In this document: positions 8,501 through 15,003 of the stretch, one piece after another | Layout of the letters: every line of letters starts with the position of its first letter | Numbering within the stretch: the first letter of the stretch is position 1 | Assembly (NCBI GenBank): GCA_021788115.1 | Contig: JAJYLA010000021.1 | Coordinates: 1 to 35,200, forward strand | Source of the DNA: Actinomycetes bacterium | Lineage (GTDB): Bacteria > Actinomycetota > Acidimicrobiia > Acidimicrobiales > Palsa-688 | Direction of reading: 5' to 3' | DNA: 35,200 nt | Notes under the pieces: generated by a model | The model's input: only the letters and a program-made list of their open reading frames with translations | Told to the model about the DNA's origin: nothing | Database searches by the model: none | Translations under genes and position numbers: made by a program

Positions 8501-8568
8501 TGATGCGCCCGCTGCGCCCGGCGGCCGAGGCGTTCACCCTGCCCGCCACCGCCACCCGCGTGCCTTAA
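5515..8568 (+). CDS. cytoplasmic molybdopterin oxidoreductase, probable sulfite dehydrogenase subunit A (SoeA-like)
   Basis: Catalytic subunit of a DMSO-reductase-superfamily complex, 1017 residues. An N-terminal 4Fe-4S motif CFNCESAC...C (C111, C114, C118, C148) is followed by molybdopterin-binding domains. The segment SHTNICSSGGRTG places C239 as the probable molybdenum ligand, as in the Psr/Phs/Soe group. The C-terminal dinucleotide-binding domain runs from about 780. There is no twin-arginine signal, so the enzyme should be cytoplasmic; this favours SoeA over exported polysulfide, thiosulfate or arsenate reductases. Start: GTG 5515 has GGAAGAAGG four bases upstream; ATG 5479 is a weaker alternative. 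Residues 6-47 are seven TTPPAG hexapeptides, an unusual disordered leader. Neighbouring genes supply the electron-transfer and membrane parts. Substrate assignment rests on context and could be another sulfur oxyanion. Confidence 0.85.
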   Translation: MTRTDTTPPAGTTPPAGTTPPAGTTPPAGTTPPAGTTPPAGTTPPARVPADRVPADRDAVEGRGETFYPGASGGHLAAFPPKQRWDDWVELSSRAWPEREERHYTLVPTTCFNCESACGLLAYVDRDTGRIRKFEGNPEHPGSRGRNCAKGPATINQITDPERILHPLRRAGARGEGKWERVSWDEVLDDLGRRIRSALVEGRHNEIMVHIGRPGEDGFTERVLASWGVDGHNSHTNICSSGGRTGFQFWMGIDRPSPDHAHAKVIYLISAHLESGHYFNPHAQRITEARARGAKVIVLDTRLSNTATHADYWLSTQPGSEAAVNLAIANHLIQTRRYDAGFVRRWWNWEEFLVECRPDLPVTFEAFQEVLAGLYAEFTFEMAAAESGVDAAVLAEVAEVIAGAGPRFSCHSWRSAAAGNLGGWQVSRTVFLISALLGAVATEGGTFPNAWNKFVPRPIHVPPHPRVWQDLSWPLEYPLAQNEMSFLLPHFLKDGRGRLDTYFIRTYNPVWTNPDGTAWMEVLTDPGLIGCVVALTPTWNESAFFADYVLPMGHSSERHDTHSYEQYDGQWVGFRQPVLRAARERAGDAPVTDTRQVNPGEVWEENEFWIELSWRIDPDGSLGVRRYHESVARPGEKLTVDEYYGWMFEHSVPGLPARAAQDGLTPLEWMRRYGAFEVSAGVGALHDQEVPDSELEGATVAARGRVYTSSPRPADPNIVPTGAPGPDGEGRRPVGVVVDGVVRRGFPTPSGKLEFWSSTLAAWGWPEQALPGYIRSHVHPDNLQPDQVVLISTFRLPTQIHTRSANSKWLNELSHTNPVWIHPSDAARFGVERTGDPVRVETEIGYFVAKAWITEGIRPGVVACSHHMGRWRLAGQPVRSGGMMAAVARTRTDNGWQMRTTEPVSAYRSGDPDTARIWWGDTGVHQNLTFPVHPDPISGMHCWHQAVWVRPAEAGDSPGDIAVDTARAREAYRSWLAATRPAGEVSPDGTRRPGWLMRPLRPAAEAFTLPATATRVP
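5530..5655 (+). repeat. 18-bp in-frame tandem repeat, 7 copies
   Basis: Seven copies of ACCACGCCACCCGCCGGC, two with a G-to-C change and the last ending CGCCCGC. They encode Thr-Thr-Pro-Pro-Ala-Gly repeats at the N-terminus of the molybdoenzyme. A smaller repeat encoding RVPAD twice follows. The unit contains GCCGGC. Confidence 0.97.
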
Positions 8569-8573
8569 CCTGC

Positions 8574-10082
8574 ATGGCGAATGCTTCATTGCCCCGCGAT
8601 CCTGTGAGTGCAGCCCGCGACCCGGAGACCGCGGGCCGGGGATGGCACCGGCTCCTGGTGGAGCCCCGCCGGCCCGAGTCGGTCCGCAACCACCGGATGG
8701 CGGCGTGGCTGGTGGTGGGGACCGTGTGCATCGGCGCCTTCATGGGTCAGCTCGACGCCAGCATCGTCACCCTCGCGTTCCCCACCCTGCGCAAGGCGTT
8801 CGGGGCGTCGCTCGCATCCGTGCAGTGGGTGGGCCAGGCGTACCTGCTGGTGCTCATCGGCCTGCTCACCGCGGTGGGCCGCTACGCGGACATGGTGGGG
8901 CGAAAGCTTCTCTACACCTACGGTTTCCTCATCTTCATCTTCGGATCGGCCCTGTGCGGCCTGGCCCCGTCGCTCGGGGCGCTCGCCGGCTTCCGGGTCA
9001 TCCAGGGCGTCGGCGCTGCGATGCTCCAGGCCAACAGCGTGGCCATCATCGTGAGCGCTGTCCCCCGCGGCCAGCTCGGACGGGCGATCGGCATCCAGGG
9101 GGCCGCGCAGGCCCTCGGGCTCGCGCTCGGCCCGGCCGTCGGCGGCGCGCTCATCGCCCTCGGCGGCTGGCGACTGATCTTCTTCATCAACGTGCCCGCC
9201 GGCATCGCCGGCACCGTCCTCGCCTGGTACCTGATCCCGCGCAGCCGGCACCTCGCCGCCCGGACGCGCTACGACTGGGCCGGCCTCGGCCTCATCCTTC
9301 CGGCGGTCAGCGCCCTGCTGCTCGCCATCTCCTACGGGAACAGGCTCGGCTGGGGCTCGCCGGTGATCGCCGGCGGGTTCGCTGCGGCGGCCCTGCTCCT
9401 GGCCGCCTTCGTCCAGCGGGAGCGGACCGCCCTCTCGCCGATGGTCGACCTGAGCCTGTTCCGCCGCCTGTCTTTCAGCGCCGGCATCGGCAGCGGCCTG
9501 CTGTCGTACCTGGTGCTGTTCGGCACGCTCACGGTAGCTCCGTTCCTCCTCGAGATCGCCCACGGCCAGTCCTCGGGCACGGCGGGCACCGAGCTGTTTC
9601 TCCTCCCCCTCGGCGTGGGGGTGACGGCGCCCTTCGCCGGGAGACTCGCGGACCGCATCGGCGCCCGTCCCCTCACCGTGGGCGGGATGCTCGTCGCGGG
9701 CGCCGCCCTGGCCGCCGCCGCGGTGGCACGCGACCACCTGGCTGTGCTGCTGCCCGTCCTCGTGGTCGCCGGCATCGGGCTCGGGGCGTTCACGCCCCCC
9801 AACAACGCGGCGATCATGGGCGCCGCGCCCCCCGAGCATTCGGGGACGGCGAGCGGCGTGCTCAACATGACTCGCGGCCTCGGCACCTCGCTGGGGCTCG
9901 CCCTGGCCGGACTGGCCTACACCATCGGGGCGGGTGTCCAGGCCGGGACCGCCCATCAGGCGTCCGTCGGCTTCCTCGACGCGACCGTCTTCCTCGCCGG
10001 CGTCGCTGTCCTGGCGGCGCTGATCGCCGCCATACGCGGTCAGGGGCCCCTCAGCCGCGACCGCACGCTTACCGCCGAGTAG
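8574..10082 (+). CDS. MFS exporter, DHA2 (EmrB/QacA) family
   Basis: Integral membrane transporter of 502 residues with about 14 hydrophobic segments. A DHA2 signature, QLDASIVTLAFPTL, lies in the first membrane segment, and the MFS loop GRYADMVGRKLL follows segment 2. Proton-coupled drug or metabolite efflux is the family role; the substrate is unknown. It starts five bases after the molybdoenzyme stop without a clear ribosome-binding site, so it is probably cotranscribed and coupled. That position makes export of a sulfur oxyanion or a toxic by-product conceivable, but DHA2 proteins are mostly multidrug pumps, so this is weak inference. Confidence 0.88.
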   Translation: MANASLPRDPVSAARDPETAGRGWHRLLVEPRRPESVRNHRMAAWLVVGTVCIGAFMGQLDASIVTLAFPTLRKAFGASLASVQWVGQAYLLVLIGLLTAVGRYADMVGRKLLYTYGFLIFIFGSALCGLAPSLGALAGFRVIQGVGAAMLQANSVAIIVSAVPRGQLGRAIGIQGAAQALGLALGPAVGGALIALGGWRLIFFINVPAGIAGTVLAWYLIPRSRHLAARTRYDWAGLGLILPAVSALLLAISYGNRLGWGSPVIAGGFAAAALLLAAFVQRERTALSPMVDLSLFRRLSFSAGIGSGLLSYLVLFGTLTVAPFLLEIAHGQSSGTAGTELFLLPLGVGVTAPFAGRLADRIGARPLTVGGMLVAGAALAAAAVARDHLAVLLPVLVVAGIGLGAFTPPNNAAIMGAAPPEHSGTASGVLNMTRGLGTSLGLALAGLAYTIGAGVQAGTAHQASVGFLDATVFLAGVAVLAALIAAIRGQGPLSRDRTLTAE

Positions 10083-10097
10083 CCTCCCGCCCGCGAA

Positions 10098-10115
10098 TAG
10101 GGACCAAAGTCCCTA
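10098..10115. promoter_or_regulatory. DosR-like palindromic box
   Basis: TAGGGACCAAAGTCCCTA has perfect 7-bp arms around CAAA. The core GGGAC-N4-GTCCC matches the DosR/DevR (NarL-type dormancy regulator) site of actinobacteria in arm sequence and spacing. It lies 16 bases after the MFS stop and 362 bases before the response-regulator gene. No DosR homologue is encoded in the window. Confidence 0.6.
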
Positions 10116-10149
10116 CCGCCGGGGAAGCCCGGTATCGGAGGATGGTGGT

Positions 10150-10224
10150 GTGAGGGGGTTACGCACAACGGCCCAGGTAGCGCAGAGGAAACCATGGACG
10201 GCTCTGCATGGGCGGCGCCCTCAC
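10150..10224 (+). ncRNA. candidate structured RNA with three nested helices
   Basis: Within a 394-base gene-free interval, three inverted-repeat pairs nest. GTGAGGG (10150-10156) pairs with CCCTCAC (10218-10224). GCCCA (10171-10175) pairs with TGGGC (10209-10213). GCAGAG (10182-10187) pairs with CTCTGC (10202-10207), closing a 14-base loop beginning GAAACC. It starts 35 bases downstream of the DosR-like box. I do not recognise a known RNA family. In GC-rich DNA chance pairing is a real alternative. Confidence 0.3.
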
Positions 10225-10342
10225 GGTGCACGATCTCGCCTCCCCGTCCCCCGTGGGGCCTGGGCGGGCCGGGAGGACGCAGGACCGTGCACACTCAGGC
10301 CGGCGGGCGGGGTTCGGCGCCCCTAGCCCGCTGAAGCGGCGG

Positions 10343-10376
10343 CTCGCGCCCGGCACCCCCCCCCGCCGGGTGCGAG
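10343..10376 (+). terminator. GC-rich hairpin, possible terminator before the two-component genes
   Basis: CTCGC then CCCGGC (10343-10354) can pair with GCCGGG then GCGAG (10365-10376) around a C-rich loop, giving about 11 bp with small bulges. No T-run follows. It could end a transcript starting at the DosR-like box, or be chance. Confidence 0.35.
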
Positions 10377-10392
10377 TACGCCGAAAATCCTT

Positions 10393-10420
10393 CCACCGGG
10401 TAAAAGACCGCGCCCGGTGG
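10393..10420. promoter_or_regulatory. 8-bp inverted repeat upstream of the response regulator
   Basis: CCACCGGG (10393-10400) and CCCGGTGG (10413-10420) are perfect inverted arms separated by 12 bases that include TAAAAG. They lie 57-84 bases before the response-regulator start. It could be an operator, for example for autoregulation, or an RNA hairpin. No clear -10/-35 pair was found. Confidence 0.4.
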
Positions 10421-10476
10421 CTGCACGCTCTCGGTGGTGACGCGGCCGCCGCGCCCGGCGGTGCCATCCTTGCCCC

Positions 10477-11172
10477 GTGCGAATTCTGGTGGTGGAAGAC
10501 GACGACGGCATAGCGGAACCTCTCGCCGAGGGCCTCGCGCGCGAGGGTTTCGAGGTGAGCCGGGTCGCCACCGGAGCCGCCGCCCTCGGGGAGCCGGTCC
10601 CCGACGTGGTCCTGCTCGACCTGGGCCTCCCCGACCTCGACGGCTATGCGGTGTGCCAGCAGCTGCGCTCCCGGTCGTCGGTGCCGATCCTGGTGCTCAC
10701 CGCCCGCGGCGCCGAAATCGACCGGGTGGTGGGCCTCGAGCTCGGCGCCGACGACTACATCGTCAAGCCGTTCGGCTTCCGGGAGCTGGTGGCCCGCGTC
10801 CGTGCCGTGCTGCGCCGCGCCAACGCCGAGATGTCGGCGCTCGCGGACGTGGCGGGGCCGGAGCAGGTGCAGGTGCTGGGGGCGCTCACCGTCGACCGAC
10901 GCGCCCGGCGGGTACTGGTGGACGGCACCGAGGTGACCCTGTCGCCCAAGGAGTTCGACCTGCTCGCCCTGCTCGCCGAGGACCCCGGCGCGGTCGTCAC
11001 CCGCCAGACGATCCTCGAGGAGGTCTGGGACCCCCACTGGTACGGGCCCACGAAGACCGTCGATGTGCACGTCGCCTCCCTGCGGCGCAAGCTCGGCCAT
11101 CCCGAGTGGATCGAGACCGTACGGAGGGTCGGGCTCCGCCTCGGCGACACCGCCGCAGCCACCCACCCATGA
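10477..11172 (+). CDS. OmpR/PhoB-family response regulator
   Basis: Two-component output protein of 231 residues. The receiver domain (1-115) has the acidic pocket EDDD, phosphoacceptor D48 in LLDLGLPD, the threonine of LVLTARG and the lysine of IVKPFG. A winged-helix DNA-binding domain (about 130-225) includes LSPKEFDLLALLAEDPGAVVTR and TVDVHVASLRRKLG. The start is GTG, followed by the typical beta-strand RILVVEDD. The stop overlaps the kinase ATG (ATGA at 11169-11172), so the pair is translationally coupled. Target genes and stimulus are unknown. Confidence 0.93.
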   Translation: MRILVVEDDDGIAEPLAEGLAREGFEVSRVATGAAALGEPVPDVVLLDLGLPDLDGYAVCQQLRSRSSVPILVLTARGAEIDRVVGLELGADDYIVKPFGFRELVARVRAVLRRANAEMSALADVAGPEQVQVLGALTVDRRARRVLVDGTEVTLSPKEFDLLALLAEDPGAVVTRQTILEEVWDPHWYGPTKTVDVHVASLRRKLGHPEWIETVRRVGLRLGDTAAATHP

Positions 11173-12551
11173 GCCGGCGACTGATCCTGTCGTACCTCGG
11201 GCTGGCGGTGCTGATCCTGGTGGTGCTCGAGGTGCCCCTGGCCATCCTCGCCGCCCGCCACGAGCGGGACCTCACGGCCGGCCAGGCGGAGCGAGTGGCA
11301 GCGGGGCTCGCCGCCGTGGCCAGCGAGGACACCGAGCACGGTCACATCAGCGACCTTGCCGCCCTCGTCTCCCGCTACCAGGCGCAGACGGGAGGGGAGG
11401 TGGCGGTCGTGGACCCCGCCGGCCGCGTCCTCGCAGCGTCGGGCGGCGACGCCAACGTCGACGCGGCCGGCGAGCAGCGATCTCTCGTGCAGGCGGCGCT
11501 GTCGGGTGCGCCGGCGAGCTCTTTCGGCTCCGACGAGGGGGCGCCGTGGGCGGCCGCAGCGGTGCCGATCAGCTCGGGCGGAAAACCGCAGGGCGCCGTG
11601 CTGCTCGGGTATCCCGCCGCCTCCACCGAGACGCGCATTCACGACGTCTGGATCGCCCTCGGGGCCCTCGCGGCCGCGGTCCTGGTCGTCACCGCCGCGG
11701 TGGGGGCCCTGCTCGCCCGGTCCCTGTCGCTCCCGCTCGCCCGGCTCGAGTCCGCCGTCGGCCAGCTCGCCGACGGGGACCTGAGCGTCCAGGCGCGCGA
11801 CGACGAGGGGCCGCCGCAGATACGGTCGCTCGCCGCCCGCTTCAACCTGATGGCCCGACGCCTCGCCGACCTCGTCGACGCCCAGAGCCGCTTCGTGGCC
11901 GACGCCTCCCACCAGCTGCGCTCCCCTCTGACCGCGCTGCGGCTGCGCCTCGAGAACCTCGAAGTCGGCGCCGACGCGCGGTCGGCGGAAGGGCTGGTCG
12001 CTGCCGGGAGCGAGCTTCAGCGGCTCAGCCGGATCGTGGACGGGCTGCTCACCCTCAGCGTCGCCCGCAGCGACCAACCCGAGCGCCGCCCCGTCGACCT
12101 CGCCGGAGTCATCGCGCAGCGATGCGACGCCTGGGCCGCCCTCGCCGAGGAGCGTCAGGTGGAGCTCGTGCCCGACGTGGACGGCTCGCGCCGCCCGGTC
12201 GCCCCGCTGGTGCCCGGCGACCTCGACCAGATCGTGGATAACCTGCTCGCCAACGCCGTCGACGCCAGCCCCGAAGGCGGCACGATCCGGGTGACCCTCG
12301 CCGCCGAGCCCGGCTGGTGGGAGCTGCACGTCGCCGACGAAGGCCCCGGCATGGCGGAGGAGGACCGCCACCGCGCCTTCGACCGCTTCTGGCAGGGATC
12401 GGGGACGAACGGGCACAGCGGCCTCGGCCTGGCGATCGTCCACCAGCTCGCCGCCCGCAACGACGCCGACGTGGAGCTCCGCCAGGCCGACCCGACCGGG
12501 CTCGACGCGGTGGTGCGCCTCCCTAGGACCCGGACGGGAGAGAAACGGTGA
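11169..12551 (+). CDS. sensor histidine kinase
   Basis: Membrane sensor of 460 residues, partner of the preceding response regulator. It has a membrane segment at about 7-28, an extracytoplasmic sensor domain of about 125 residues, a second membrane segment near 158-180, a HAMP region (PLARLESAVGQLADGDL), and a HisKA domain with phosphoacceptor H248 in DASHQLRSPLTAL. The ATPase domain has the N box (DNLLANAVDAS), G1 (DEGPGM), F box (FDRFWQG) and G2 (GHSGLGLAIV). All kinase boxes are intact. The signal is not evident. Its 3' end overlaps the convergent gene by 29 bases. Confidence 0.92.
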   Translation: MSRRLILSYLGLAVLILVVLEVPLAILAARHERDLTAGQAERVAAGLAAVASEDTEHGHISDLAALVSRYQAQTGGEVAVVDPAGRVLAASGGDANVDAAGEQRSLVQAALSGAPASSFGSDEGAPWAAAAVPISSGGKPQGAVLLGYPAASTETRIHDVWIALGALAAAVLVVTAAVGALLARSLSLPLARLESAVGQLADGDLSVQARDDEGPPQIRSLAARFNLMARRLADLVDAQSRFVADASHQLRSPLTALRLRLENLEVGADARSAEGLVAAGSELQRLSRIVDGLLTLSVARSDQPERRPVDLAGVIAQRCDAWAALAEERQVELVPDVDGSRRPVAPLVPGDLDQIVDNLLANAVDASPEGGTIRVTLAAEPGWWELHVADEGPGMAEEDRHRAFDRFWQGSGTNGHSGLGLAIVHQLAARNDADVELRQADPTGLDAVVRLPRTRTGEKR

Positions 12552-13824
12552 AGAAGTCGCGCGACTCGGCGGTCGGGCCGAGGTAGCGGGTCGCGGGCCG
12601 CTGCATCTGCGGGTACAGCTTGACGCCGGTGACCTCCCACGGGACGCTCCGGTTGTGCTCGAAGAAGTTGAAGGTGACCCACTCCGGGTTGATGTCGAGG
12701 GTCATCGCCCGCACGGCCCCGACGCGGACCAGGGACTCGGCCAGGCTGCGTGCGGTCAGGGCCGGGCCGGCTACGTACACGACGGCGCCCGAGGAGGTGA
12801 CCCCGATCCCGGAGCGCGCGACGACCGTGTTGGCCCCGAGGGTGGCGCCCCACAGGCTCGTGTCGCCGTAGCTGGCGTCGGGCGCTATGCGCCCGTTGTC
12901 GACGAGGGGCACCAGGTTCTGCAGGACGGCGGTGACGTTCGGGGTCATGCGGACCTCGCTCCCCCACGCACCGACGTTGACGCGGCCGTTCGAGTAGATC
13001 ACCATCGACGCGGCGTTGGCGCGCAGCGGCACGGCCGTCCGCCCGTCGAGGTAGAAGCCGCCGTGGGCGTCCTGCATGCGGAACCCGCCGTTGAACGCGG
13101 CGACCACCCTCCGCAGGGCCGCGCCGGTGATGTCGGGCGGCTGCGGCCAGGTCCCCCCCGGCTCCTGCGCACCCGGCACCAGGGCGAGGCGCAGCAGGGT
13201 CGGGTCGATCCATACCGCCGAGGTGATCTGGCTCGTGTAGACCGTGTCCGCGCGGAACTGCGACACGTACATGGCCGGCACCCCGTCGACGGTGACGCCG
13301 GCAGGCCGCCACTGACCTTCGCCCGGAAGGGCCGGTGAGACCACGAGGCTCACCGGCGCCGGCGGCGGGAGGTGTTGCGGGACGGCGGCGGCGGCCGCGA
13401 CACCGCCGCGGGTGAGCCCGGCGTGGTGCAGCACCGACGACGGCGAGGAAGACGGGGACGGCGTCGGCACCGGGTTGAGGGCCTTGGGGCGTCCGCCCTT
13501 CGGCGGCGCGTTTTGGGAGTAGTAGAAGTGCTCGAGCGCGTTGGCGAGGGTTGCGGCGTGGTGGCCTCGCAGCCAGTCGGCCCACTTGGCTTCAAAGCTC
13601 TGGTTGCCGGGGGTGCGCCACGCCCCGACGAGCGAGATCGCCGCGAGGCTCACGAGCACGGTCACGACGCCGGCGACACCGGCGAGCACCCCTCTGCGCC
13701 GCCTCCGCGGCCGCCCCCGGCGGGGAGGCCCGGCGGGAGCGGGACGTGCGCGGCCTGCCCTGCCGGTGTACGCGGCGGGCAGGACATCGTCGAGGAGGTC
13801 GCCGGCGGGCCGTGAATGCTGCAC
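12523..13824 (-). CDS. membrane-anchored phosphodiester glycosidase (NAGPA/DUF2233)-like protein
   Basis: A 433-residue protein with an Arg/Pro-rich N-terminus, one membrane segment (about 46-68) and a Ser/Pro-rich linker. The large C-terminal domain contains AFNGGFRM...GGFYLDG and a late MTLDINPEW segment, the pattern of the phosphodiester glycosidase domain found in NAGPA, which removes N-acetylglucosamine from phosphodiesters. In bacteria this domain is often exported and linked to cell-envelope polysaccharide, but substrates are mostly unknown. The GTG start at 13824 is the first in frame; GGGAGA lies 11 bases upstream. The gene is divergent from the cytochrome-like gene at 13941, with 116 bases between them and no clear promoter. 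It converges with the histidine kinase gene, and the 3' ends overlap. Confidence 0.75.
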   Translation of the reverse strand: MQHSRPAGDLLDDVLPAAYTGRAGRARPAPAGPPRRGRPRRRRRGVLAGVAGVVTVLVSLAAISLVGAWRTPGNQSFEAKWADWLRGHHAATLANALEHFYYSQNAPPKGGRPKALNPVPTPSPSSSPSSVLHHAGLTRGGVAAAAAVPQHLPPPAPVSLVVSPALPGEGQWRPAGVTVDGVPAMYVSQFRADTVYTSQITSAVWIDPTLLRLALVPGAQEPGGTWPQPPDITGAALRRVVAAFNGGFRMQDAHGGFYLDGRTAVPLRANAASMVIYSNGRVNVGAWGSEVRMTPNVTAVLQNLVPLVDNGRIAPDASYGDTSLWGATLGANTVVARSGIGVTSSGAVVYVAGPALTARSLAESLVRVGAVRAMTLDINPEWVTFNFFEHNRSVPWEVTGVKLYPQMQRPATRYLGPTAESRDFFTVSLPSGS

Positions 13825-13940
13825 GGGATCTCAGTCTCCCCCGCGCGAGTGAGCACCGGCACAGTCGAAAGTAAAGGAACGGCAAAACATCGTCGCGCTG
13901 ACAGGCCGTCCCCCCGAGCCACCCGTAGCCTCGCCGTCCC

Positions 13941-14609
13941 GTGGACACGCACGAGGCACGCTCGACCACCGCGACGCCCGAGCGCTCCGGCCGCGCCCGG
14001 CTGCACCGGCGCCGGCGGGGGGTCGAGTCGAACGCGCGGATGACGGGAGGCGCCGCGGCGGTGCTGTTGGTCCTGCTGGCAGCGGAAGGCTTCACCGTTC
14101 TCCGCGTGCGCGCCCTGCTCAGCGCCCATGTGTTCATCGGGATGCTGCTCATCCCGCCCGTGCTGCTCAAGGTGGCATCGACGGGGTGGCGCTTCGTGCG
14201 CTACTACGCCGGCTCCCCCGAGTATCGCCGCAAGGGGCCTCCGCCGGCGCTGCTCCGGCTGCTCGGGCCGGTGGTCGTGGTCCTCACCTTCGTCCTGTTC
14301 GCCAGCGGCGTGGCGCTGATCGCGGGCCCGCGCTCCTGGCGCCCGCCGGCGCTCGCGCTGCACAAGGCGAGCTTCGTGCTCTGGTTCGGGGCGATGACCA
14401 TCCACGTGCTCGGCCACGCTCTCGACACGGCCCGCCTCGCCCCCCTCGACTGGCTGCACCGGACCCGCCGCGACGTCGCCGGCGCCGGCGCCCGCCTGTG
14501 GGCCCTCGCGGGGAGCCTCGCTGCCGGCGCGGTGCTCGGCGTGGCCACGCTGGGCCCCGCGTCGCGCTACGTGCACTGGGTGCGGGGCCTGCCCGGCCTC
14601 CACGGCTGA
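13941..14609 (+). CDS. four-helix b-type cytochrome-like membrane protein
   Basis: A 222-residue protein with a basic N-terminal tail and about five hydrophobic segments. Histidines sit within or at the ends of membrane helices (LSAHVFIGML, LHKASFVLWF, IHVLGH), the pattern of di-heme b561 or formate-dehydrogenase-gamma-like cytochromes. It probably carries electrons across or within the membrane, but the family could not be named firmly. The GTG at 13941 is the chosen start; an internal ATG at 14041 would remove the basic tail. It is followed after 67 bases by the apbE operon and may be functionally linked to it. Confidence 0.6.
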   Translation: MDTHEARSTTATPERSGRARLHRRRRGVESNARMTGGAAAVLLVLLAAEGFTVLRVRALLSAHVFIGMLLIPPVLLKVASTGWRFVRYYAGSPEYRRKGPPPALLRLLGPVVVVLTFVLFASGVALIAGPRSWRPPALALHKASFVLWFGAMTIHVLGHALDTARLAPLDWLHRTRRDVAGAGARLWALAGSLAAGAVLGVATLGPASRYVHWVRGLPGLHG

Positions 14610-14664
14610 CCGGGACTTTGCCGAACCTTTGCCTGCCTCTCACGGTCGGTTTAGGCGTCCCGCG

Positions 14665-14670
14665 GATACT
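14665..14670 (+). promoter_or_regulatory. candidate -10 element for a leaderless apbE operon
   Basis: GATACT ends six bases before the ATG at 14677, the right distance for transcription to start on the start codon. No good -35 is visible, which is common for leaderless actinobacterial promoters. Confidence 0.5.
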
Positions 14671-14676
14671 GGAACC

Positions 14677-15003
14677 ATGACGTCACGGAGCGCACGGGAC
14701 GCCGGGCTCAGCCGCGTCGGCAGGAGCACCCGCTGGCTGGCCGCCGGCGCGGTCACCGCCGGCGTGCTGGCGTCGGCCGCTGTCGCCAAATCCCTCCCCG
14801 GCAGGTCGCCCCACCCCGCCTCGTCCGGCACCGCCTCGGCCGGCACCGCCTCGGCCGGCACCCAGACCGCCGGCGGCGGAAGCTCGGCCGGCTTCGGCGC
14901 GAGCGACTCGGGAGGCAGCGCGGCCACCAGCCCGCTCAGCCCGCCCACCCAGGCGCCTCAGCAGGTGGTGGCGCCCCCGGTGATGTCGTCGGGAGGATCG
15001 TGA
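14677..15003 (+). CDS. small exported low-complexity protein of the ApbE cluster
   Basis: A 108-residue protein with a basic start and one hydrophobic segment (about 19-37, signal peptide or anchor). The rest is a Ser/Gly/Ala/Pro/Thr tail with two copies of TASAG and a C-terminal SSGGS. There is no recognised domain. The tail contains DSGGSAATS (D77 to S85), which resembles, with one extra residue, the D-x-x-(S/T)-(G/S)-A-T motif that ApbE flavinylates. Its stop overlaps the apbE start (GTGA), so it is made together with ApbE and is the best local candidate for its substrate. The ATG at 14677 fits the leaderless promoter better than the in-frame ATG at 14629. Confidence 0.7.
   Translation: MTSRSARDAGLSRVGRSTRWLAAGAVTAGVLASAAVAKSLPGRSPHPASSGTASAGTASAGTQTAGGGSSAGFGASDSGGSAATSPLSPPTQAPQQVVAPPVMSSGGS
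14830..14859 (+). repeat. 15-bp in-frame repeat, 2 copies
   Basis: ACCGCCTCGGCCGGC occurs twice in tandem and encodes TASAG repeats in the small exported protein. The unit contains GCCGGC. Confidence 0.85.

Noticed and set aside
5941-8589. Very long open frame antisense to the molybdoenzyme gene
   Set aside because: It mirrors the GC-biased third positions of the real gene, lacks any recognisable domain, and disappears on considering codon usage. The same holds for the long frame antisense to rpoC (18518-23200) and that antisense to rpoB.
10120-10230. Cobalamin or cyclic-di-GMP riboswitch
   Set aside because: Short resemblances (GGGGAAGCCCGGT and ACGCACA) are present, but the diagnostic cores of both families are missing.
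10150-10326. 58-codon frame with GGAGG eight bases before a GTG, and an overlapping 101-codon frame from 10208
   Set aside because: The composition is Arg/Pro/Gly-rich without a hydrophobic or conserved segment, it overlaps the nested inverted repeats, and the longer frame overlaps the response regulator start.
10310-10326. tRNA T-arm-like GGGG-TTCGGCG-CCCC
   Set aside because: There is no acceptor, D or anticodon arm at the correct spacing; it is a chance GC hairpin.
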